A stretch of DNA of 64,000 nucleotides from Arcicella sp038230735 (GTDB lineage Bacteria; Bacteroidota; Bacteroidia; Cytophagales; Spirosomataceae). The position numbers and the translations under genes were made by a program. Numbering within the stretch: the stretch's first letter is position 1; each line of letters opens with the position of its first letter. The notes under the pieces are model-generated. The model was given only the letters and a program-made list of their open reading frames with translations. It was not told where the DNA came from and did not search any database. Shown piece by piece: positions 1-7,634 of this stretch. Where the stretch lies: positions 31,269 through 95,268 of the forward strand of contig JBBRMR010000009.1 of assembly GCA_038230735.1 (NCBI GenBank), given 5' to 3'.

Positions 1-140
1 GGAGAGGTTTAACATTTGTAGAAGAAGTTGATGTTGAGCGATTTAGGGCTTCGGAGAAGCCTAACATTAATTTAAGGTTTGGCTTCTCCGAAGCCTTGAA
101 ATTATCCCCTTATTAATTGCTACAAATGTTAAACCTCTCC
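1..140. repeat. Nested inverted repeat (REPIN-like)
   Basis: Positions 1-20 and 121-140 are perfect 20-bp inverted copies. Inside them, 47-61 (ggcttcggagaagcc) and 81-95 are perfect inverted copies of each other, and each is itself nearly palindromic. The arrangement of two short palindromes in inverted orientation resembles a REPIN. The outer repeat may continue left of the window. No gene was recognised in 1-211. Confidence 0.6.
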
Positions 141-223
141 GAGGTAATCTATTAACCTAACAGCTATGACCGCTACCTCATTATATAAAATTCCCTTTCA
201 CCCTTAACCTTTTGACCTCTCCC

Positions 224-1093
224 ATGCAAACCCTCAAAAACCAAACCCTCACCATAAAAATAAACCCCAAAGGTGCAGAACTAATCAGCGTTTTCAGTAA
301 AGAGACTCAAACTGAATATATATGGTCGGCGGATGCTAATTTTTGGGGGAAATCATCACCCATTTTGTTTCCCATTGTGGGTGCTTTAAAGGATAATTTG
401 TATCGTTTTGAAGGTCAGGAATACCATTTACCTCGTCACGGATTCGCACGTGAGTGTGAGTTTACGATGGAAAACGTCAATGATGAAAGCGTAACATTTC
501 TCCTTATCCACAATGAAGAAAGCCTAAAAGTTTATCCCTTCGCTTTTGAATTTCGTTTGAAATATGAGCTTCACGAAAACCGTCTTTCAGTAACGTATTC
601 CGTGAAAAATATGGACGATAAAGAAATGTACTTTTCCGTAGGTGGGCATCCCGCTTTTGCCCTGCCTTTATCGCCAAATACTGATTATGAGGACTATTAT
701 TTGGAGTTCAATAAAACCGAAAATTTCCAACGCTGGGGCTTGGTTGAAGGAGGATTAATAGCCAGTAATTCCACAGATTTCTTGCTCAATACCAACCGTT
801 TAGCCCTCACAAAAGAGTTATTTTATGAGGATGCTATCGTGTTTAAAAACCTTCAATCGACTGAGGTGATTTTAAAATCTGACAAAACAAATCGTCAATT
901 AAAATTCGATTTCAGAGGTTTTCCTTATCTGGGTATTTGGGCGGCAAAAGATGCCAATCTTGTGTGTATTGAGCCGTGGTGTGGCATTGCCGATAGCGAA
1001 AATCATAATCAAAATTTAACTGAAAAAGAGGGAATTATCACATTGGGAATTGATGAGATCTTTGAACAAACTTGGAGCATTGAAGTGGATTAA
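224..1093 (+). CDS. Aldose 1-epimerase family protein (LacX-like)
   Basis: A 289-residue protein of the galactose-mutarotase fold, which interconverts alpha and beta anomers of free sugars in the cytoplasm. Visible family features are RHGFAR (His72), GGHPAF (His142) and IEPWCG (Glu250), which match the two histidines and the general-base glutamate of the family. The length is normal for the LacX-like subgroup, whose true substrate is often unknown. The reading frame runs upstream to a TTG at 212, but the ATG at 224 (MQTLKNQ) is the natural start. It is a single gene followed by an inverted repeat. The fold assignment is firm; the sugar specificity cannot be read from sequence. Confidence 0.85.
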   Translation: MQTLKNQTLTIKINPKGAELISVFSKETQTEYIWSADANFWGKSSPILFPIVGALKDNLYRFEGQEYHLPRHGFARECEFTMENVNDESVTFLLIHNEESLKVYPFAFEFRLKYELHENRLSVTYSVKNMDDKEMYFSVGGHPAFALPLSPNTDYEDYYLEFNKTENFQRWGLVEGGLIASNSTDFLLNTNRLALTKELFYEDAIVFKNLQSTEVILKSDKTNRQLKFDFRGFPYLGIWAAKDANLVCIEPWCGIADSENHNQNLTEKEGIITLGIDEIFEQTWSIEVD

Positions 1094-1099
1094 GATTTC

Positions 1100-1170
1100 A
1101 ATTTACCGCAAAGACGTGAAAAACGCAACAAGAGAAAACATAGCGTCTTTTTGCGTCTTTACGGTAAATT
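1100..1170. repeat. Inverted repeat between epimerase and malic enzyme
   Basis: 1100-1116 (aatttaccgcaaagacg) pairs with 1154-1170 with one mismatch. It could end transcription of the epimerase gene, but there is no clear T tract. The cgcaaagacg word looks like a dispersed intergenic palindrome rather than a gene-specific structure. Confidence 0.5.
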
Positions 1171-1187
1171 CATATAAATTATTGTGG

Positions 1188-1195
1188 TATCTTTG
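1188..1195 (+). promoter_or_regulatory. Bacteroidetes -7 promoter element for malic enzyme
   Basis: TATCTTTG matches the TAnnTTTG -7 consensus of the Bacteroidetes primary sigma factor and lies 66 bases before the chosen start. No convincing TTTG -33 element sits at the normal distance, so this is a partial match. Confidence 0.45.
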
Positions 1196-1260
1196 AAGAC
1201 AATTTCTGTATTAAATAAAACCACCCATCAATTCCTAATTAGGATACCATGGGATCAATT

Positions 1261-3534
1261 ATGAGTCAAAAACCAATCCGAAAACAAGATGCTTTGGACT
1301 ACCATTCCAAAGGTCGTCCAGGTAAAATTGCGGTCATTTCGACCAAAGAAACTGAAAGCCAAAGAGACCTCTCTCTTGCCTATTCCCCAGGCGTTGCCGA
1401 ACCTTGTTTGGAAATCGCTGCCAATCCCGAAGACGTTTATAAATACACTGCCAAGGGCAATTTAGTGGCGGTTATTTCCAATGGAACCGCCGTTTTGGGC
1501 TTGGGAAATATCGGGGCGGCAGCCTCGAAACCCGTTATGGAAGGCAAGGCAGTTTTGTTCAAAATCTTTGCCGATATTGACGTTTTCGACATTGAACTCA
1601 ACACCGAAGACCCCGAAGAAATTATCCGAACTGTCAAGATTTTAGAACCCACTTTTGGGGGCGTAAACTTAGAGGATATTAAATCGCCCGAATGTTTTGA
1701 GATTGAGGAACGCCTCCGCAAAGAGTTGAATATCCCCATCATGCACGATGACCAACACGGAACCGCCATCATTTCGGGGGCTGCTTTGTTGAATGCATTA
1801 GAAATTGTAAACAAAGACATCGCAACTTGCCGTTTCGTGATTTCGGGTGCGGGTGCGGCGGCTCTTTCTTGCGTGAAATTATACCAATTATTAGGGGCAA
1901 AAACTGAGAATATTTTGATGTTCGATAAGGACGGATTAGTCTCCGTTCAACGAGCAGATTTGAACAAATACGTTCAACCTTTTGCTACGCAACGCACTGA
2001 TATTCATAGCCTTAGCGATGCAATGGTGGGGGCGGATGTATTTTTAGGATTATCAGTTGGTAATATCGTTTCGCAAGACATGATTAAGGCAATGGCAACT
2101 GATGCAATCGTTTTTGCGATGGCAAATCCAACCCCCGAAATCTCTTACGAAGATGCCGTTGCCGCCCGTGAAGATATTATTATGGCAACGGGTCGTTCCG
2201 ATTTTCCCAATCAGGTAAACAACGTTTTGGGCTTCCCGTACATATTTAGGGGTGCGTTGGACGTGCGAGCCACCGAGATTGACGAAAATATGAAAATGGC
2301 AGCCGCCAAAGCCCTGGCAGAGTTAGCAAAAAAGCCCGTTCCCGACATCGTGAATTTGGCGTATAACGAAAAAAATCTTTCGTTTGGTAGAACGTATATC
2401 ATCCCAAAACCCGTTGACCCTCGCCTAATTACCACCGTTGCCCCCGCCGTTGCCCGTGCCGCCATGGAGTCTGGTTTAGCTCAAAAACCGATTTTGGATT
2501 GGGATGCTTATGAGTTGGAACTGAGCAAACGTTTGGGCTTAGATAATCAATTAACCAAGTACATCATCAACCGTGCGAAGCGAAATCCTAAACGAGTAGT
2601 TTTTGCCGATGCGGAGAATTTGAAGGTTTTGAAAGCTGTTCAACAGTCGAAAGATGAAGGAATCTGTGAGCCAATTTTATTGGGCGATGCCGTAAAAATT
2701 AGAAACATTATTAGAACTAATAATCTGGAAATCAATGATATAGAAATAATTGATACTCGTGCCAATGAAACGGCAGAACGCTTGCGACAATACGGAGATT
2801 TATTTTTCGAGAAAAGAAAACGTCGTGGTTATAATCAATACGAAGCCCACAAACAGATGCAAGTTCGTAGTTATTTTGCCTCCATGATGGTAGAAACTGG
2901 CGATGCCGACTGTGTAATTTCGGGTTTGACTCGTAATTATCCCGATGCCATTCGCCCTGCTTTGCAAATTATTGGTCGTGAAGATGGCGTGAAAAAAGTG
3001 GCGGGAATGTACATTCTTTTGACGAAAAAAGGTCCTGTGTTTTTCTCCGATACAACGGTAAATTTCAACCCAACGGTAGAAGATATTGTGGAAATTACGG
3101 AGCTAACCGCCAAAGCCGTTGAACAATTTAACCTAAAACCAAGAATTGCCCTTTTGACGTATTCAAACTTTGGAACCGCCGATGGCGATGATGCCGTGAA
3201 GATGCGTGAGGCAACGGCAATTTTGCAGAAAAAACACCCCGAAATGATTGTAGAAGGTGAAATGCAAGCCCACTTAGCCTTCGATAATGAGTTGATTAAG
3301 GAAAATTATCCCTTTTCAAAATTAGCAGAAGAAGGAGCCAATACGCTCATCTTCCCAAATTTATCTGCCGCCAATATTGCCTATAATTTATTAAAAGAAA
3401 CCTCCGATATTGAATACATCGGACCGATATTATTGGGTCTTCGCAAACCCGTACACGTATTGCAATTAGGGTCATCCGTCCGTGAGATTGTGAATATGGT
3501 AGCGATTGCGGTTGTGGAGGCACAGGGGAAGTGA
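1261..3534 (+). CDS. maeB: NADP-dependent malic enzyme with phosphotransacetylase-like domain
   Basis: Oxidatively decarboxylates malate to pyruvate with NADP, supplying NADPH and linking the TCA cycle to gluconeogenesis. Residues 1 to about 420 form the malic enzyme: LAYSPGVAEPC (Tyr41), HDDQHGTA (from His162) and a Rossmann GAGAAAL motif. From about residue 430 to the end is a phosphotransacetylase-like domain, which in the MaeB subgroup is usually regulatory (acetyl-CoA binding) rather than catalytic. The length of about 757 residues is typical of the fusion. Two ATGs are possible, at 1249 and 1261; the latter gives MSQKPIRKQDALDYH, which is more like the family start. It is monocistronic. 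Confidence 0.93.
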   Translation: MSQKPIRKQDALDYHSKGRPGKIAVISTKETESQRDLSLAYSPGVAEPCLEIAANPEDVYKYTAKGNLVAVISNGTAVLGLGNIGAAASKPVMEGKAVLFKIFADIDVFDIELNTEDPEEIIRTVKILEPTFGGVNLEDIKSPECFEIEERLRKELNIPIMHDDQHGTAIISGAALLNALEIVNKDIATCRFVISGAGAAALSCVKLYQLLGAKTENILMFDKDGLVSVQRADLNKYVQPFATQRTDIHSLSDAMVGADVFLGLSVGNIVSQDMIKAMATDAIVFAMANPTPEISYEDAVAAREDIIMATGRSDFPNQVNNVLGFPYIFRGALDVRATEIDENMKMAAAKALAELAKKPVPDIVNLAYNEKNLSFGRTYIIPKPVDPRLITTVAPAVARAAMESGLAQKPILDWDAYELELSKRLGLDNQLTKYIINRAKRNPKRVVFADAENLKVLKAVQQSKDEGICEPILLGDAVKIRNIIRTNNLEINDIEIIDTRANETAERLRQYGDLFFEKRKRRGYNQYEAHKQMQVRSYFASMMVETGDADCVISGLTRNYPDAIRPALQIIGREDGVKKVAGMYILLTKKGPVFFSDTTVNFNPTVEDIVEITELTAKAVEQFNLKPRIALLTYSNFGTADGDDAVKMREATAILQKKHPEMIVEGEMQAHLAFDNELIKENYPFSKLAEEGANTLIFPNLSAANIAYNLLKETSDIEYIGPILLGLRKPVHVLQLGSSVREIVNMVAIAVVEAQGK

Positions 3535-3546
3535 TATGGGTTTTAG

Positions 3547-3650
3547 TAGCTCGCATCTTGCGAGTTACGTCTATTGACAGGATTCCAGCCTATATTTGAA
3601 ATTAGGTTGGGAGCCTGTTAATAGTTATCACTGGCAAAATGCGAGTAATT
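3547..3650. repeat. Cluster of nested palindromes
   Basis: The gap between the convergent malic enzyme and Uma2 genes holds ctcgcatcttgcgag (3550-3564, a palindrome). It also holds an imperfect inverted pair, 3575-3597 with 3600-3620, and a further gcgagtaa at 3642-3649 that echoes the first palindrome. It may act as a bidirectional terminator or be a mobile REP-like relic. Confidence 0.45.
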
Positions 3651-3669
3651 GATGGGGATTTCAAATCCT

Positions 3670-4254
3670 CTACCCCAACACCCTCAAATCCAACAAAAAT
3701 CCATTCAAAATTTCCTCCCCATTTAGTTTATTTTCAAAACCATAAATCGTCTCAACGGCTTGGTTTGGGCGATAGATAAATGCCTTTTTGTCGTATGGAT
3801 TAATTAACCAAGCTAATTTACAGCCGTTTGCCATCCATTCATCGGTCATTTTGCTTTTGACATCGGTTTCATTATCGGTAATTGACATCAATTCAATGAC
3901 AAAATCAGGACAAATCGGTGGAAATTTCTCTTGTTCTGAATCTGAAAGCATATTCCAACGCTCATTAGAAACCCAAGCCACATCAGGCGAACGCACAGCA
4001 GAACTTGGCAAACGAAAGGCTGTTGAGGAATCAAAAACGAGTCCCGATTCTAAAATTTCATTCCAAATTACGAGCCTTGCATTTAATTTAGAATTTAAGT
4101 ACCCAGTTTTTCCTCCTGTATTTGGCATGACGATAATATTTCCGATTGAATCCCTTTCAAATTTTAGATTGTCATTTTGCAGACAGAAATCATAAAATTC
4201 ATCGTCATCAAAGCGAAATTTTCGATAATGCAACTCAAATGGAACTTCTAACAT
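3670..4254 (-). CDS. Uma2 family protein (DUF820, PD-(D/E)XK nuclease fold)
   Basis: A 194-residue protein of the Uma2 family, predicted to have a restriction-endonuclease-like fold. The core is visible: RSPDVAW (about 108-114), PDFVIELMS with its acidic residue, then a lysine-containing helix ending GCKLAWLINP. The cellular role of Uma2 proteins is not established. Such genes are numerous in cyanobacteria and Bacteroidetes and often occur as scattered single copies. Two more members lie at 18257-18817 and 20921-21526. It runs divergently from the acetyltransferase-like gene. The family call is good; nuclease activity is inferred only from the fold. Confidence 0.8.
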   Translation of the reverse strand: MLEVPFELHYRKFRFDDDEFYDFCLQNDNLKFERDSIGNIIVMPNTGGKTGYLNSKLNARLVIWNEILESGLVFDSSTAFRLPSSAVRSPDVAWVSNERWNMLSDSEQEKFPPICPDFVIELMSITDNETDVKSKMTDEWMANGCKLAWLINPYDKKAFIYRPNQAVETIYGFENKLNGEEILNGFLLDLRVLG

Positions 4255-4325
4255 AATTGTCTATTTTTTCTACTAATTTAAAGGATATTTACTGAAAAAT
4301 AAAAAGCGAACAATAAAACCTAAAA

Positions 4326-5351
4326 ATGCTCCTAATAAACGACTCAAATTCCCCCAACCAAACCCTTGACGAAAGTAAATTAAACTTCAGTTTTCAAAGA
4401 TACTTTTTCAATGAAAAGGAACATTTACAAAATCAAGGTGGAGAACGTCTATTAACTTTTTACTGGCAAAATACTGATAATCAATCCATTGAAGCTCGAT
4501 TTTCGGTGATTATTCAAAATGGAATGGTATATAGTCCGTTGCGGGCAACCTTTGGGGGAATTGAATTTAGTGAGGAGATTTCAAAAGAGAAATTATTGGA
4601 ATTCTTGACGCTAATCGTATCACAGGCTTTAGCCTGTACTTCTCCCTCCACAAAACATCCAAATATTTCTCCCACTATAAAACAGGCTAAAGCCTGTGGT
4701 ACAATTATCATTAATTCTTACCCCGAAGGATACCTCCCTCCCACTCAAATCCAAAAGCTGGAAAATTGCCTTTTCAAATTGGGCTTTGAAATAAGTGTTA
4801 TTGAACAGAATTATGACATTACGATTACTAAAAAGTCATTCTACGAAACCATCACCTCAATCCGTACGAAGCAATTATTAAGAAAAGCTATCAAAAAAGG
4901 TTTTGTATTTCAAGAGATTTTAAACCCAAATTTTCCAGAAATTCATGCCTTTATTGCTCATTCACGAGAACGTAAAAATCGCCCAATGACGATGAATTTG
5001 GAGCAATTTGAAAATCATTTTACCTTATTTTTCAAAAACTTTCAAATCTTTTCTGTTACCGATTTTGGGCAAATAATTGCCGTGGGTGTTACCATCAAAA
5101 TCAATGAGAAAATTGTTTATACTTTCTATCTCGCCGATGATGAAGAATACTTGAAAAATAGCCCCACAATATTCTTATTATCAGGAATTTATGAATATTT
5201 CCAATATCAAGATTACACAATCTTAGATTTAGGAATTGCCACTGCTAATGGTATTTTAAATGAAGGATTAGCCAATTTTAAACGAAACATAGGAGGAAAA
5301 CTATTCCTTAAAAAAACTTATGTCAAGCATTTTGAAACGCTTTTAAATTAG
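4326..5351 (+). CDS. FemAB/GNAT-like acetyltransferase (Acetyltransf_6 type) carrying a REPIN insertion
   Basis: A 341-residue protein whose C-terminal half (about 170-330) resembles the BioF2/FemAB-like GNAT domain. It has LRKAIKKGFVFQEI, a central strand region, YFQYQDYTILDLGIA and a final basic helix. Family members transfer acyl or aminoacyl groups, for example in cell-envelope or lipid modification; the substrate here is unknown. About 27 residues near position 100-127 are encoded by an inverted pair of palindromes (4617-4702) and look inserted in frame. The 3' end faces the left boundary of the integrated element and probably used the terminator at 5487-5520. Confidence 0.6.
   Translation: MLLINDSNSPNQTLDESKLNFSFQRYFFNEKEHLQNQGGERLLTFYWQNTDNQSIEARFSVIIQNGMVYSPLRATFGGIEFSEEISKEKLLEFLTLIVSQALACTSPSTKHPNISPTIKQAKACGTIIINSYPEGYLPPTQIQKLENCLFKLGFEISVIEQNYDITITKKSFYETITSIRTKQLLRKAIKKGFVFQEILNPNFPEIHAFIAHSRERKNRPMTMNLEQFENHFTLFFKNFQIFSVTDFGQIIAVGVTIKINEKIVYTFYLADDEEYLKNSPTIFLLSGIYEYFQYQDYTILDLGIATANGILNEGLANFKRNIGGKLFLKKTYVKHFETLLN
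4617..4702. repeat. REPIN-like inverted palindrome pair inside a CDS
   Basis: acaggctttagcctgt (4622-4637) and acaggctaaagcctgt (4682-4697) are each perfect palindromes apart from the two central bases and are exact reverse complements. The pairing extends outward to 4617 and 4702 with one mismatch. The 44-base spacer is also translated, so the reading frame of the host gene is kept. Confidence 0.75.
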
Positions 5352-5486
5352 GCATTCAAAAATAATAATAAAAAAATGTAAAGCCTCCGTGACTTTCAAA
5401 AGGAATTATCGTTACACTAATAAGAAATACATTTTTTGTTTCGAGAGGAACATGAAATTATATTTTGGTGTGTTAGTGATATTTTT

Positions 5487-5520
5487 AGGCGAACCTTCAT
5501 GAGGCTCGCCTATTTTGTTG
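5487..5520. terminator. Hairpin terminator at the left end of the element
   Basis: aggcgaacc pairs with ggctcgcct around a short loop and is followed by attttgtt. It lies downstream of the plus-strand acetyltransferase-like gene. The same hairpin is found at the right end of the element, where it lies downstream of a minus-strand gene, so the ancestral copy probably served two convergent genes. Confidence 0.65.
5494..5519. repeat. attL candidate: 26-bp direct repeat
   Basis: Identical over 26 bases to 12707-12732 (begins ccttcatgaggctcgcc, ends tattttgtt). With two or three mismatches the similarity extends about 9 bases further left. It lies inside a hairpin terminator and marks the left edge of the integrase-bearing segment. 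Confidence 0.75.
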
Positions 5521-5553
5521 ATAATCAGTTAGTTATGTAATTTTTAGTTAGTT

Positions 5554-5575
5554 AGTAACAAAATAGTAACAAAAT
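5554..5575 (+). promoter_or_regulatory. Left arm-type integrase sites (tandem 11-mer)
   Basis: agtaacaaaat is repeated twice head to tail (5554-5564, 5565-5575). The gtaacaaa core recurs twice in tandem at the other end (12571-12594), in the same orientation. Paired repeats inside both boundaries are what arm-type sites of a lambda-like tyrosine recombinase look like. Confidence 0.55.
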
Positions 5576-5841
5576 TAAACCCTTTTGTATGGTATAAACG
5601 GTTCATCATAATTACTAAATCCTACTAATTCTCTTGATATATAAACATACATCAACGCATCAAATACCATGCTCCTAACTTCTGAAAATGTTTTACCTTC
5701 ATTCTCGGGGAGTCTTTTATTAAATTCGTCTGTGGCTCTTATAATCACGATTTGAAGAAACTTGTTTTCTTCGTATTCGTTGGGGAAAGTATCAACGCTA
5801 ATACTTCCACCGCCTGTTAAAACTCCGTGCGTGTGTCCCAT
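5575..5841 (-). CDS. Small protein coupled to the ATP-grasp ligase, function unknown
   Basis: An 88-residue protein that I do not recognise. It begins MGHTHGVLTGGGS, followed by a mixed alpha/beta-looking stretch with RATDEFNKRLPENEG and a C-terminus rich in Tyr and Phe ending PFIPYKRV. It has no signal peptide or membrane segment. It starts two bases after the stop codon of the ATP-grasp gene, so the two are almost certainly translated together. Possible roles are substrate, carrier or regulatory partner of the ligase. It is the last gene before the left att repeat; its stop codon overlaps the arm-type repeat. Confidence 0.6.
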   Translation of the reverse strand: MGHTHGVLTGGGSISVDTFPNEYEENKFLQIVIIRATDEFNKRLPENEGKTFSEVRSMVFDALMYVYISRELVGFSNYDEPFIPYKRV

Positions 5842-5843
5842 GA

Positions 5844-6854
5844 TTATATCTTCTTACTGTTTTCATTTACTTGCATCATAAATACACTATGTAACGCAAA
5901 TTCAAATTTTGGCATATCAATATTAACCATACTGTTTTGAGTAGCTAAATTTTTATCCCCTGCCTTTTCCTCCAAAAACTTAACCCAATCAACAAACCAA
6001 TTATGTTTACAAATCTCAATTGATTTCGTGCCAGGATTAGAATTAATTTCTATCAAATATGCCTTACCGTCTTTATTTGAAATCATAATATCAGTGCCCG
6101 AAAAATCTAAACCAATTGCGTTACTTGCCTTTACACAAAAATCTTGATGCTCCTGAGATAATGTAACTTTCTTTCCTGTTCCCGACTGTGAAAGATTAGC
6201 CTTAAATCCATCATTAGAACTACGCTCCATTGCACAAATAACTTTATTTCCTACTACAATAACTCTATAATCTTTACCACCCCCTTCTACATATTGTTGT
6301 AAAAGTGTGTCTATCCCTCTACTATGAAGTAATTCCAATGTAGCTTTTGTTTGTTGGTAATTTTCCATCTTGATAACGCCCGTACCTTGCGAACCGTAAG
6401 GCGTTTTAACAACACAAGGTAAACCTCCTACCTTATCAATTAGGAACGAAATATTCTCTGGATTCTTAGCAAAAACAGTAATAGGACTTCTAACCCCTGC
6501 CGTACTTACTTTCATAGAAGTAGCCATCTTGTTAGATGCAATACGAATGCCGTTGGGTGATTGTGCGGAATAGATACCCAAATTTTCGGATAAATGTTGT
6601 AACGCAAGTAAACCATATTCACCCCCGCCTCCTAATCTTGTCATTACTGCGTGAAAGTCTTTTAGGTGTAAGCGTTTGGGCTTTTCTTCACTGTTTTCTT
6701 GATAGATCCTATCATACCCATTTACACTATCAGAAATTAAAATATAGAGTTCATTAGGCATATAACACTCGTAAGTGTGTCCTCTTGATTCTATTGCATC
6801 AGTCAAATGTTTTGACGGTTTGCCCGTGCTTAAAATTAGAATGTTCATTTTCAT
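5844..6854 (-). CDS. RimK-like ATP-grasp ligase
   Basis: A 336-residue cytoplasmic ATP-grasp enzyme closely resembling RimK, which adds glutamate residues to the C-terminus of ribosomal protein S6. Residues 1-95 form the N-terminal domain. Lys109 and Lys150, the glycine loop GSQGTGV (154-160), DYRVIVVG, MERSS, TDIMI (Asp255) and EINSNPG (Glu269, Asn271) give the complete ATP and metal-binding set, so it should be active. About 40 residues beyond the usual RimK end are unassigned. It lies in an integrated element next to an 88-residue partner, not with ribosomal genes, which argues against a housekeeping S6 role. The peptide or protein substrate is unknown. An alternative start is two codons downstream. 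Confidence 0.8.
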   Translation of the reverse strand: MKMNILILSTGKPSKHLTDAIESRGHTYECYMPNELYILISDSVNGYDRIYQENSEEKPKRLHLKDFHAVMTRLGGGGEYGLLALQHLSENLGIYSAQSPNGIRIASNKMATSMKVSTAGVRSPITVFAKNPENISFLIDKVGGLPCVVKTPYGSQGTGVIKMENYQQTKATLELLHSRGIDTLLQQYVEGGGKDYRVIVVGNKVICAMERSSNDGFKANLSQSGTGKKVTLSQEHQDFCVKASNAIGLDFSGTDIMISNKDGKAYLIEINSNPGTKSIEICKHNWFVDWVKFLEEKAGDKNLATQNSMVNIDMPKFEFALHSVFMMQVNENSKKI

Positions 6855-6911
6855 TATTTTATAATTTAGTGATTAAAAATTTATTAAAATTCATATACCG
6901 CTCCGAAAATC

Positions 6912-6974
6912 ATGTGCAATTACTTAGACGATTCAGGGCGTGTAACGGCTGAAGTTATGAAAACAAATAAATAA
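6912..6974 (+). CDS. Possible 20-residue acidic peptide divergent from the ATP-grasp gene
   Basis: ATG at 6912 opens MCNYLDDSGRVTAEVMKTNK, then TAA. It sits in a patch visibly richer in GC than the AT-rich sequence around it, in the 243-base gap upstream of the ligase gene and on the opposite strand. Because ATP-grasp ligases act on peptides, it is a conceivable substrate. There is no clear ribosome binding site and chance occurrence is likely. Nothing else was recognised in the gap except actgattatcagt, a 13-base palindrome at 6994-7006. Confidence 0.15.
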   Translation: MCNYLDDSGRVTAEVMKTNK

Positions 6975-7097
6975 TTTATTGAAAAATGGTTTAACTTACT
7001 GATTATCAGTATTTTATGGAAAATTTTACTTAAAAGGTTTGCAAAATTCGATTAAAAAGTGCCATTTTTCTACATATAAAAGTGGGAATTGTAATTT

Positions 7098-7580
7098 TTA
7101 AGGAGGTTTTTTAATTAAAAAGTCGTTAAAGTCATTATAATCTGAATAAATAAAGGAGGTATCAACCACATTTAAACCTGCTTGTTTTATTTTGTCGAGT
7201 GCCTTCCATCCTGCATTGTCATTGTCCAAATAGCAAAACACTTTTTCGTATTGGCTAATGATTGGTAGGGCTTTATTCAGATTGCTGGTCGAGTTCAAAA
7301 TGATTGCCGTCATGGTCGGACTGCCTTTATAAAATTCACACGCTGATAGGAAATCAAACATCCCCTCGAATATTGCTACGTTCTTAGAATTTGGTACGGC
7401 AAAGGTTTTGATTCCTGCCTTTCCTAAGTTGATAGGTTTTTTCATAATCTCACTTCGTACCACGTAACTATCATTATCAGTTTGATAACCTATTCCAAAA
7501 AATTTCCCTTTCGAGTTCGTATAATGGATTTCATTGAGATACTTAAAAGCGTTCTGAAAACTTATCTTTCGGCTCTCCAC
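7098..7580 (-). CDS. Toprim half of a split CHC2/Toprim primase
   Basis: A 160-residue Toprim domain: NVAIFEGMFDFLSA holds the catalytic glutamate and VFCYLDNDNAGWKAL the DxD metal site. The first start codon available is GTG at 7580, but the same frame runs on upstream through AVKDLKHPALLRYVESRKIS, typical of the linker of CHC2-Toprim primases. It meets one TAA at 7635-7637, above which is the CHC2 half. The two halves are therefore one ancestral gene of about 293 codons interrupted at codon 115. It may be expressed by reinitiation or readthrough, or the gene may be dead. Confidence 0.75.
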   Translation of the reverse strand: MESRKISFQNAFKYLNEIHYTNSKGKFFGIGYQTDNDSYVVRSEIMKKPINLGKAGIKTFAVPNSKNVAIFEGMFDFLSACEFYKGSPTMTAIILNSTSNLNKALPIISQYEKVFCYLDNDNAGWKALDKIKQAGLNVVDTSFIYSDYNDFNDFLIKKPP

Positions 7581-7634
7581 ATAGCGAAGTAACGCTGGGT
7601 GTTTTAAGTCCTTAACGGCTGTAACTTGGTAACT

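Noticed and set aside
1437..2465. Minus-strand open frames inside the malic enzyme gene
   Set aside because: They mirror the codon pattern of the strong plus-strand gene and show no protein-like motif.
5352..5486. A 16-residue frame starting atgaaattatattttgg near 5452
   Set aside because: It is very short and its end is formed by the att hairpin; no sign of translation.
5844..6854. ATP-grasp gene as housekeeping rimK
   Set aside because: No ribosomal gene or RimB-type protease is adjacent, and it is within an integrated element; the S6 role cannot be excluded but is not favoured.
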